This document shows positions 56,020-64,000 of a stretch of 64,000 nt of DNA, one piece after another; within the stretch, counting starts at the first letter, position 1, and each line of letters starts with the position of its first letter. The position numbers were made by a program, and so were the translations under genes. The notes below the pieces were generated by a model. That model was not told the DNA's origin and ran no database searches. It worked only from the letters and a program-made list of their open reading frames with translations. Source of the DNA: Heterohyrax brucei (taxonomy: Eukaryota > Chordata > Mammalia > Hyracoidea > Procaviidae); the NCBI GenBank assembly GCA_028571685.1, contig CM053143.1:54491208-54555207 (forward strand), read 5' to 3'.

Positions 56020-56218
56020 GAATCATGACCAGTTGGCACAAGAGGTCTAAAATTTGTTGCTAACTCAAAGCTTAGAGCACATCCAGTGACTCTATTGAAA
56101 AAAGGCCTAGCAATATGCTTCCATAAATATTACAGTCAAGAAAACCCTATAGATTAGTTCTACTCTGTCACATGGGATCTTTATGAGTTGAGGGCTGACT
56201 TGATTGCTGCTGATGACA
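56020..56218 (+). mobile_element. AfroSINE, long form, degenerate
   Basis: 'gaccagttggcacaagaggt', 'gttgctaactcaaagcttag', central remnant 'aggcctagcaatatgcttcc', body 'gttctactctgtcacatggg'. Confidence 0.7.
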
Positions 56219-56234
56219 ATGAAATTCTGATAGA

Positions 56235-56345
56235 AGTGATTACAGATAGGAGCATAGACACCATAGATACCAGGGAAATGCTATAAATCAGGACACCTCC
56301 ATCCCCTGAGAGCCAGTTGTTAAACATTAACTAAGACAAATGCAG
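56235..56345 (+). repeat. Unclassified repeat, copy 1
   Basis: 'gggaaatgctataaatcagg' and 'cccctgagagccagttgtta' recur in diverged form at 57585-57660. Family unknown. Confidence 0.5.
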
Positions 56346-56599
56346 CCTGAGCTATCCTTATATCAGAGAGACGTGGATGAAGCAGATCTAGGTTCCCCAC
56401 AATGCCATGAAAGTTGTAGGTAGAACATGCAGGTCTGGAAGCCACAGAGTTGCTAGTGGAGAGAATGGGTACCACACTGATCAAGGTTTATACTTTTTTA
56501 CAACTATCTCAACAGGTGCTACAGAGAACAAATGGCACTGAAGCTGATGTCTCACTACTAACGTCTTACTGCTTTATAACCTCGCTAGTGCTATGTAAC

Positions 56600-57113
56600 T
56601 GCCTTAGTTATCTGGTACTGCTCTAACAAAAATACCACAAGTGGATGGCTTTAAGAAGAGTTTCTTCTTACACAGTCCAGTAGGCAACAAGTCTGAATTC
56701 AGGGTGTCTGCTCTAGGGGAATGCTTTCCCTCTTTGTCAGTTCTGGTGGATGGTCCCTGTGTTGCATCAGTCTTTCTTTGGTCAGGGAGCATCTAGATGC
56801 AGGAATTTCTGGTCCAACAGACATGCTCTGTTCCTGGAACTGCTTTCTTGATGGTATGAGGTCCCCAATTCTCTGCTTGCTTCTCTTTTCCTTTATCTCT
56901 TGTAGGATAAAAGGTGGTTCAAGCCATACTACAGAGAAAACTCTCTTTACATTGGAGCAGGAAAGTGACTTTCGGTAGGGTGTTACAGGCAGAGATTAGG
57001 ATTTATAGCATAGGAAAATCGCAAAATGGTGGGCAATCACATAATACTGGGAATCATGACCTGTTCAAATTGCTACAGAAGTTATTGCAGGGGATACAAT
57101 TAAATCCATGACA
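56600..57113 (-). mobile_element. MaLR/ERVL-type LTR, afrotherian subtype
   Basis: 'tgccttagttatctggtact', 'aataccacaagtggatggct', 'gaatgctttccctctttgtc', 'gaactgctttcttgatggta' to 'caattaaatccatgaca'. Collinear with the other three copies. Flanking 5-mers do not match exactly. Confidence 0.85.
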
Positions 57114-57529
57114 ATGTCATTTAATAAAAATATTTGATCCCAAAATGATTGAGGTTAACTTCTAGCAACACAAAAGGATAGAAGATAGAAAAGGAGATGG
57201 AGTTATAGAGTTATAGAAACTAAAAACAGTTAAAAATGTTTGCATGAACTGAATTTAAACCTATACCAGAAATAATGCTGTCCTCAATTCAAACTTGAAG
57301 TTTATTTATTTGGTTTGGAATATCTGACACTAAGTCACTCTTTAGTTTTTTCTTTTAGTAGTAAAATGTGATGCTTGGAATACATGTTTCCTACCACCTT
57401 ACCTTGAAACTAACACCTAAAGTCAAATTCGAATACGTTCTTTTGTTCATTTCATAGTGGTGTGCTAAAGTCTGCTCAGATCAGCTCTCAAGGGTCAGTT
57501 GCAGGAGTTTCTTCGTAACTCCATATTCA
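57114..57529. other. Unassigned sequence
   Basis: No supported feature. Confidence 0.45.
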
Positions 57530-57660
57530 AGGCTATCTCCCAAGTAGTATGAGACACACATTTCCTAAGAGTATATCCACCACAGAAACCAGGAAATGCT
57601 GTAAATCAGACACTTCTGTCCCCTGACAGCAGGATGTTACACATTTACCAACACACTGCT
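57530..57660 (+). repeat. Unclassified repeat, copy 2
   Basis: 'accaggaaatgctgtaaatc' and 'ctgtcccctgacagcagg' match the block at 56235-56345 in the same orientation. Confidence 0.5.
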
Positions 57661-58887
57661 TGACACTGGCGAGCCGTTCTTAAACTTTCTCTGCTTTGAT
57701 ACAGCTATATTTTATTTTGGGTTTTGAGCAGAGGATTATCCAGTCACCTGTGACATTTGTTATGACTCCTAGGACGTATATGACCTTAATTATTTATAAT
57801 TTAAATTTTATGTTTTAAATTAACTTAAATTATTGGATTTATTGGAGTGGTTTCTGTAAGGCCGGCTTTTAGCTCAATGGTCCTTTCCTCTCACTGTAGC
57901 GACATCCCAGACCCTTGCTTATATTGGGAACACGTAGTGATTCCTAGAGACATAGCATAAGCTAAAGATTTACAGCCAAAGACCACTCTGGCAGCAACAG
58001 ATTCATGACCCTGCGGGTAGCATTTATATTAACCCTTTTGTGGCAAATAGAATAGTCAGAAATCAAGTCATGTTACTCTAGATGAATATACAATTATAGT
58101 GTTGTTTTCATTCCATTTTAGAGTACTGACCAATGTCAAACTTAAAAAAAGGAACTAGTAAGAAGGGAACTAAAAGAAGGAAATGAAATGTAATTTAACA
58201 GTATGCATACTTTATCTAGGCTTAGGGAATTCAAAGATAAGGGATGAAAGACTAGTTCCTGAAGCAAAGAGTGGGAGTTGCTGTTATCAAGTGAAATGAG
58301 CGTAAGTGAATTAAAAGTTCACTCAAAAATGACTTTGTTTATTATCCAGATTTCCTGTTTTATCTTTTAGAGAAAATAACAGCTTGTGAATGTTCTATAT
58401 AATGCTTTTTGTAACAAGGAAAAAGGCAGTGGTGTAGGCTCTGAAGCTAAAGATAGGAAAACATAAAGTTACAAAAAAATCACAAGAGCAATGACTGGAG
58501 GAGAGAAAAACGGAAGAGCAGTAAGGCTTGCAGAGAAATGAGCAATTTCCAGAAGCGACACAGACTTCCTACAACCATAAGGACAAAGCCTCAGGAATTC
58601 CTAGTCCCAAAACGTTAGACAATACGACAGAGAATAATGACAACCAGCTCAGACAACAAGCTAGTTGTCTCGGTTCTGTATTTTTTATAACAGTTATTAC
58701 ATGAGCTCCTGGTGCCAAAAAAAATAAAAAAAAAATTAAAAATTGAGTATTTCCTTAAATACAGCCAACTGTCATTTGAAAGATGTGTATCTTATAATTT
58801 CCTTAGGCTGATACTTTGAGACAATGTTCAAAGCTGTTCTATCTTCTGGGATTTCTTTATTTTTTATTTTTTATTTTTATCAGTACC
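57661..58887. other. Unassigned sequence
   Basis: About 1.2 kb. A-rich run at 58718-58742 and T-rich run at 58850-58880. No gene recognised. Confidence 0.5.
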
Positions 58888-59034
58888 AAAAAGAGCCCAA
58901 GCCCATTGCCATCAAGTGAGTTCTGACTCATAGCAACCCTCAAGAGCAGAGGAGAACAGCCCCATAGGAGTATCGGGTGGCAGTCTTTTGGTTGGCAGCC
59001 ATACCTCTTAAGTGCTACACTGTCAGGGTTTCCT
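58888..59034 (-). mobile_element. AfroSINE, short form
   Basis: 'gcccattgccatcaagtgag' and 'gttctgactcatagcaaccc' to 'acactgtcagggtttcc'. The B-box region is shortened. Confidence 0.9.
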
Positions 59035-59514
59035 TTATCGGTACAGTCATGCAGTAAAACATGAAATCATAGGTGACTATTCAAAAGAGAGTAAAACTTC
59101 ACCATTTGCAAATATTTTTGTATCCTGTTAACTAAGTGATCCAAGTGATTCTAGAAACTCCCTTGGTAATATTGAAGATAACATGTACTAATATGTATGT
59201 ATTTACTAGAAAAGTATTAGAGGAAAGTATGCAACTATAAAAAAATATAAAATGCAGAAACATACACAGATAAACAAACCACAGTAGTGCATGACAGAGT
59301 TGAGATTTGGGTCCATTTCCTTTAAGAACAGTTAAGATATCTTTTCATTACCTATCTGTCAGTACTTCTTACTAAGATGGCTTCCACATTGCTAGAATCT
59401 ACACTACCACTATTTTGAATATCAACAGGATCATCCATGGCAAGCAGGTTTCAATGAGCCTTCCAAATCAACACTAGGGGAAAAAAAAGCTTGACAGTTT
59501 ACTTCTGAATATCA
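59035..59514. other. Unassigned sequence
   Basis: No supported feature. Confidence 0.5.
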
Positions 59515-59667
59515 GCCGCTGGTAACTTAGTGATTAAATGCTACATCTGCCCCAAAAGGTCGTCGGTTGAAGTCCACCAGGCGCTCCTTGGAAACCCTAT
59601 GGGGCAGCTCTGTTCTGAACTATGGGGTTGCTATGAGTCAGAATTGACTTGACAGAAGTGAGTTTCC
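59515..59667 (+). mobile_element. AfroSINE, short form
   Basis: 'gctggtaacttagtgattaa', 'aaaggtcgtcggttgaagtc', 'caccaggcgctccttggaaa', tail 'gaattgacttgacagaagtg'. Confidence 0.94.
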
Positions 59668-59837
59668 TGTTATTGATTTGTTAACCATTGAAAACCCTAT
59701 AAATTACGGAGCATTATGTGAAAAAATTATAAATTATAAACTATTTAATTTGTTTATTTTGGATGTATCATCAGGAGGGGAGAAGGAGATCACTGTTAGT
59801 AAAGTGGAGGACTGGAAAAGGTGAGGGGAATTCTTAG

Positions 59838-59985
59838 AATTAGACGGACTCAATGGCCATAACAATGAATCCAAACATACAAGGTCTTGCAAGGTGGGCA
59901 GAACCTGGCAATGACTCATTCTGTTCTAAGTGGGGTTGCCATGAGTTGGAGCTCATTCAGTGCCAGCTAGCAGCAACAACAATGC
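59838..59985 (+). mobile_element. RTE/BovB-like LINE, 3' terminus
   Basis: 'attagacggactcaatggcc', 'gtggggttgccatgagttgg', 'agctcattcagtgccagcta' and 'gcagcaacaacaatg' match the last 150 bases of the RTE. 5'-truncated. Confidence 0.75.
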
Positions 59986-60131
59986 AATCATTTCTATACA
60001 GTGATATAAATAAAAAACTAATGCCGCTTGGTAGAGGTTGTGGAATTCTAGGGCAATAACATAGTGAAAAACAAATTCCCAGGTGGTTATGTCTCTTCCT
60101 AATCCTGAGTTAGATGCAATGATTTTAAATT

Positions 60132-60490
60132 TTATTCATTCACTCAGCAATATTCAGTGAGGTCTATTATGTGCTAGGTATTACTCTCCAGGTGTCACAA
60201 ATGCTTAAATGCCTAACTTGTAGCCAAAACACTGTAAGTTCAAGTCTACCCAGCGGTGCCTTGGAAGACAATCTTGGCTATCTGTCTGCTTCAAAAAGGT
60301 CACAGCCTTGGAAACCACATGGGATAGTTCTACTTTAGACACACAGGGTTACCTTGTGAGAGAACGGACTTAGCAAAAGCAACGCGGGCCAGGTACTCAT
60401 CTAGACACTGGAGATACAAGAAGGGAAAAAAATGAACCAAAAACAAGATGTTTATTTTCTCTTGCAGTCTGATCTACTAGGAGATAGAGC
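60132..60490 (+). repeat. Ancient interspersed repeat, split by a SINE
   Basis: The left piece 60132-60195 ('attcattcactcagcaata', 'ctattatgtgctaggtatta') and right piece 60388-60490 ('ccaggtactcatctagacac', 'tggagatacaagaagggaa') join into the same repeat seen at 39553-39715. Confidence 0.6.
60196..60387 (+). mobile_element. AfroSINE, long form
   Basis: 'tagccaaaacactgtaagtt', 'gttcaagtctacccagcgg', central segment 'tggctatctgtctgcttcaa', 'cacagccttggaaaccacat', tail 'agaacggacttagcaaaagc'. Confidence 0.8.
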
Positions 60491-60559
60491 CAAAACTTGG
60501 AAAGAAAGAAAAGCAAAGAGGTCCTTGATTTCATTTGGCATAAGGAAAAAAAAAAAAAA

Positions 60560-60731
60560 GTTTCCCACCATCAAATCGATTCCAACTCCATGTATTTCAG
60601 TGTAGGATTGTATTCAACAGGGTTTTCTGTGACTGTAGAACTCTAGGTCTTTCTGCTGAAACACCTCTGTGGGAATATGAACTGCCATCCCTTTGGTATG
60701 TAGTTCACCTCTTAAACTTTTGTGCCACCCA
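60560..60731 (-). mobile_element. AfroSINE-related element, extended form
   Basis: 'caccatcaaatcgattccaa', 'tctaggtctttctgctgaaa' and 'ctgccatccctttggtatgt' to 'ttttgtgccaccc'. The body matches the form with 'aggcctttcttcc' in place of the usual short body. Confidence 0.65.
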
Positions 60732-61199
60732 AAGAAACCACATCTGACATAGTAATATATTAATGTGTAGGGAATGAGAGAAACTTGCTTTGCCCACTTC
60801 TCTGTCCATGATGATTTCCTGGTTTAAATGTGGCTAGAATCAGTTAATATTGGTCCATCTCCTTTTTCTTCCTTAGCATTCAGAGCAGAACCTTATAAAA
60901 CTCTAAAGTTGGATGTGGGACATAGATATCTTTCTTCTATTACCCAAATCCATGATATTGGGTAAAGTCTTGATATTTGCATGTAAAGCAGGTTCATTTA
61001 AAACACTACCATCAAAAAGCTGGAATATTTTGCCACTTTAAGTTCCATTTGAATAATTCATCTCATTGCCACCTTCCTTAAGAATCAACTTCATAGGTCA
61101 TCTAGGGACAAGCCAATGCACTAATCTTTACATGTTTAATCATTTATAATTTGTATCTGGGATATTGTCAACTCGTAAATTATCGTTTAATTGTCTTAA
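60732..61199. other. Unassigned sequence
   Basis: No supported feature. Confidence 0.5.
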
Positions 61200-61365
61200 A
61201 ATTTCTTTATTAACTGAAAGGTTGGTAGTTCAAACCTACTAGCTGCCCCTAGAAGAAAGATGCTGTGGTGGTCTGCTTCTATATGTATTACAGCCCTGGA
61301 AACCCAGTGGGTCAATTCTGCTTTATACTATAAGGTCACTGGGAGTTGGAATATGCTCCATACCA
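61200..61365 (+). mobile_element. AfroSINE, long form, head truncated
   Basis: 'taactgaaaggttggtagtt', 'caaacctactagctgcccc', central segment 'agaagaaagatgctgtgg', 'tattacagccctggaaaccc', tail 'actgggagttggaatatgc'. Confidence 0.85.
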
Positions 61366-61439
61366 ACATGTTTCACTTTAGAACTGATTGGCCCTGTCGC
61401 TTATACGAGGAGAGCTGTGTACCTTTCCTCAATAACATT

Positions 61440-61731
61440 TATCAACATACATTTTTTAAAACATTTTAATGCAGAAACTTGTAGGCAATAGTGAGGTCAA
61501 TTCCCATGTACCTTTTACCAGACAGATTCAACAATATCACCTGATGGCCATTTTTAAAAATCAGCTTAATCACTTATAAAATTATCTAATACTGTTTAAA
61601 AATTTTAAAGTCACAATATGATGAATTTTGTCTAGTAACTACAGTTACGAAACAGTCATGAACATTTCCTCTAGCCCTTTGAGAGTAAGCTTTATAACAT
61701 CTTTTTATTAAGTTATTTAGCTTCTTGAATT
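61440..61731 (-). mobile_element. Possible older L1, 3' side of the insertion site
   Basis: AT-rich sequence ('catgtaccttttaccagaca', 'caacaatatcacctgatgg') resembles old L1 3' sequence on the minus strand. It lies directly left of the younger L1 and would be continuous with 63526-64000. Weak assignment. Confidence 0.4.
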
Positions 61732-63525
61732 GTAAAAATTCTTTTTTTAAAATTTTTTATTTAATATAACTGAGTAAAAATGTACATTCCTGTATAAATT
61801 TACATGCCCACCTATATGCAGCTTCCACTGCTCTCCCTGTCCGGTGACAGCACACTATTCCTCTCTGCTTCATACATGTCTCATCCTCCCAACAGCCTCC
61901 TTTCCCCTCCTCTCCACCCACTCTCCTTCCTCCAGCCAGAGGTCAGCAGGATGATATCCTATAGATGTATAGAACCATAAAGTGCATCCAATATATTGTC
62001 ACTCTGCATTGCCAAGTCCAATCCATTCGTGTCCTAAGAGTGGACCTTTGTTATAATTTATGGGTAAGGGCAGCATCAGGGCCGGGGGCCATGCTCTCAG
62101 GGGAACCCTGAAACCGCTGGACCATCAACTGTGGTCTTTTAATGGAGATCTCAGGATGCACTCCTTTTTATTCTTGTGTTGCCAGTGAGACTCCTCTCTG
62201 TGAGCTCCATCATGGCTATCACTGGTGATGGCCGGGCACCATCCAGTTCTTCTGGTTCCAAGTCGATGTAGGCACCCACTCTTGTGGGTCTCTCCGTCTT
62301 CTCGGTTGTCTTTCCCCCATGTCATTTTGGTCCTCGGTGAGCATCCGTTTCTGCTGAGTTGGGACCATTTGCTGTGTCCTCGGATGGCAGCTTGGCAGCT
62401 TTTAAGACCCCAGACACCACTCACCAATGTGGGGTGCAGAGAGCCCTCTTAGAAAAATGCTAGTTGTGCCAATTGGCCTGGAATTCACCTAAAAGCATGG
62501 TCCCCCGCCCCCTGCCCCAGCTACTCTATCCTTGCAATATTGTGTTAAGATGTAAGGAGTACTCAAGTTATGCTTGAAGTCCACTTAATGTTGTTTTTGT
62601 TTCTAATGTGTGCTATCACTGATTTCTCCCAACCAGATTTCTAGCAACTGTCTAATTTAAACCCTGCCCCCCTCACCCTCACTCCCTCCCCTCCCTTTCA
62701 GTTGTCAAAGAGTCTTCTATACACAAGTCTGTTTTTGAGATCTTATCATAGAGGTCTCATACAATATCTGTCCTTTCGTCACTGACTACTTTCACTCAAC
62801 ATAATGTCTTCCAGTTGAAACCAGGTTATGAGATGTTTCCTGGAATCACCATTATTCTTTATCATTGCGTAGTGCTCCATTGAGTATATGTACCATAGTT
62901 TACTTATCCTTTCTTCTGTTGTTGGGCATCTGGGTTGATTCCATCTTTTTGCTATCGTGGACTGTGCTGCAATAAACATTCTTGTGCATGTGTCCGTTGG
63001 TGTGAAAAGCCTTGATTCTGTAGGATATATTCCAAGTAGTGGAATTACTGGGTCAAATGGTATATCAGTATCCGTTTCTTTAAGGAAGCACCAGATTGCC
63101 TTCCAAAGAGGCTGGACCATTTTGCAACCCCACCAACAGTGTAGGAGGGTTCCACTTTCTCCATAGCCTCTCCAGCATTTGTTGTTTTGTGTTTTTTGGA
63201 TCATGGCCAATCTTGTTGGGGTGAGATGATATCTCATTGTCATCTTGATTTGAATTTCTGTAACAACTAAAGATTGTGAACATGTCCGCATGTGTTTTTT
63301 GACTGCCTGGATCTCCTCTTTAGTGAAATGTCTGTCCATCTCCTTTGCCCATCACTTAATTGGATGCATTATCTTCTTCTTATTGATATTTTGTAGTATC
63401 TTATAGATTATGGAGATCAGGCGTCGGTCTGACATAGAGTTGCCAAATATTTTTTCCCATTCTGCAGGTGTTCTTTTAATTCTATTAATAAAGTTTTTGA
63501 ATGAGCAAAAGAGTAAAAATTCTTT
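61732..63525 (-). mobile_element. L1, 5'-truncated, with 13 bp target duplication
   Basis: Direct repeats gtaaaaattcttt at 61732-61744 and 63513-63525 bracket the element. The right flank continues 'atatg', giving an attcttt/a target like other L1 sites. The minus strand carries the ORF2 C terminus and then a roughly 1 kb 3' UTR that closely matches the L1 at 48.5 kb. The 5' end falls inside ORF2 shortly before the RIKRTPAEWEK-like segment. Confidence 0.93.
62770..63512 (-). pseudogene. L1 ORF2 C-terminal relic
   Basis: Open frame 62779-63339, 186 codons: MDRHFTKEEIQAVKKHM, TMRYHLTPTRLAMIQK, then CWRGYGESGTLLHCWWGC, in which the second Cys of the CX3CX7HX4C motif is Tyr. It continues through IPFDPVIPLLGIYP, WYIYSMEHYAMIKN and LEDIMLSESSQ to the normal ORF2 end. 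It is the best-preserved L1 coding piece here, but only about the last 240 residues of a protein of roughly 1275 are present. Confidence 0.9.
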
Positions 63526-64000
63526 ATATGTTCTAGAAAAATTCCTTAAACTGAATCATGTGCAGCTCTTTTTTTTTTGTAACTTCAGAGTCTAGGACTA
63601 GCCTTTTCATTACCTTAACCATATTTTTGGAAAAGCAGTAGGTTTTACACCAATTTACTTATCTGTTTTAGCATTTTTGTGCATGTGTACACATCCTGTC
63701 CAGGAAATCTGTCCAGTTTTAAGTCTTTAATTTTTAATGAAATTGACATCTTAACAATATTGAGTCTTCTAATTAATGGACAAGGTGTCTTTCTCCATTT
63801 CTTTAGATCTTCCATAATTTTCACAGGAATATTTCCTCATTATTAATGTACAGATTCTACACATATTTTATTAAATTTATCCCTCAGTAGTTTTTGTATT
63901 TATTATAAGCCATTTCCTAACATTTTAGCTTCCAAACATTTTTGCTGGAAGACTGAAAGAAAATTCAGTTTCTATATAGTCACATAGTTCTCCAGTGTTG
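63526..64000 (-). mobile_element. Older L1-type LINE, ORF2 region, runs off right edge
   Basis: 'gaaattgacatcttaacaat' and 'attgagtcttctaattaatg', then 'atttctttagatcttcc' and 'attaaatttatccctcagta', match the reverse complement of the L1 ORF2 segment after the reverse transcriptase core, the same region as 350-560 in this window but far more diverged. It was the target of the L1 at 61732-63525. Confidence 0.6.

Noticed and set aside
4473..61365. tRNA-like segments (A and B boxes) that could be called tRNA genes
   Set aside because: Each is the head of an AfroSINE followed by the SINE body; no cloverleaf with acceptor stem can be supported.
1..64000. CRISPR arrays, operons, ribosome binding sites, phage or plasmid features
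   Set aside because: The repeats and gene relics are those of a mammalian nuclear genome; no array of regularly spaced repeats or prokaryotic gene cluster is present.

Overview
This window looks like a gene-poor stretch of nuclear DNA from an afrotherian mammal, most likely a paenungulate (elephant, sirenian or hyrax). Three signatures point there. First, I count about 48 copies of a tRNA-derived SINE of the AfroSINE type (head reading 'ccctggtggc..agtggttaag', B box 'ggcagttcaaatccacc', tail 'gagtcggaatcgactcgacgg'). Second, at least seven loci of an RTE/BovB-like LINE share that tail. Third, there are several L1 copies with L1 3' UTR types I associate with this clade. Many SINEs lack the central segment ('gaaagatgtggcagtctgc..'), a deletion form I recall being described from hyraxes, sirenians and proboscideans. 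No protein-coding exon, RNA gene or CpG-island promoter could be recognised. Every long reading frame I can explain is a relic of L1, RTE or mariner, or falls in simple repeat.

Layout. 1-3.8 kb: an L1 whose 5' part (ORF1 to the ORF1-ORF2 gap) is inverted relative to ORF2, the classic twin-priming product; it runs off the left edge. 4.4-5.0 kb: two SINEs in opposite orientation. 5.5-7.4 kb: a Tigger1-like DNA transposon (minus strand) interrupted by a SINE and by a fold-back mariner derivative. 7.4-12.7 kb: SINEs (one nested in another), two RTE fragments and a 260 bp pyrimidine/alternating repeat. 12.7-14.9 kb: unassigned AT-rich sequence. 14.9-18.2 kb: L1 ORF2 3' part, a possible DNA transposon remnant and a second L1 3' UTR. 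18.2-24.3 kb: scattered SINEs and a MER5-like hAT remnant. 24.4-27.06 kb: an almost end-to-end but heavily mutated RTE. 27.1-28.0 kb: a MaLR-type solo LTR with a perfect 5 bp target duplication, and SINEs. 28.85-29.19 kb: a polypurine tract. 31-36.7 kb: SINEs, LTRs and an L1 3' UTR. 37.7-38.1 kb: an old L1 tail. 38.8-40.8 kb: RTE fragments. 42.9-43.2 kb: a small CpG-rich patch. 47.8-54.4 kb: one RTE split by a MaLR LTR and then by an L1 with intact 5' end, both insertions marked by exact target duplications. 55-57 kb: a possible ERV LTR and another MaLR LTR. 58.9-61.4 kb: SINEs. 61.7-63.5 kb: a 5'-truncated L1 inserted, with a 13 bp target duplication, in what looks like an older L1 that reaches the right edge.

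None of the mobile elements looks autonomous: their reverse transcriptases and transposases carry stops, deletions or lost catalytic residues. The elements still tell a coherent story. RTE presumably supplied the machinery for the SINEs (shared 3' tails). L1 acted independently (TTTT/A-type sites, poly-A tails, twin priming). DNA transposons form the oldest layer. I found no previously undescribed biological system. The most unusual objects are the fold-back mariner at 6.24-6.82 kb and the tandem-monomer L1 5' UTR at 53.1-53.7 kb. Family names come from recognised sequence patterns, not database searches, and boundaries without a stated target duplication are accurate to perhaps 10-30 bases.
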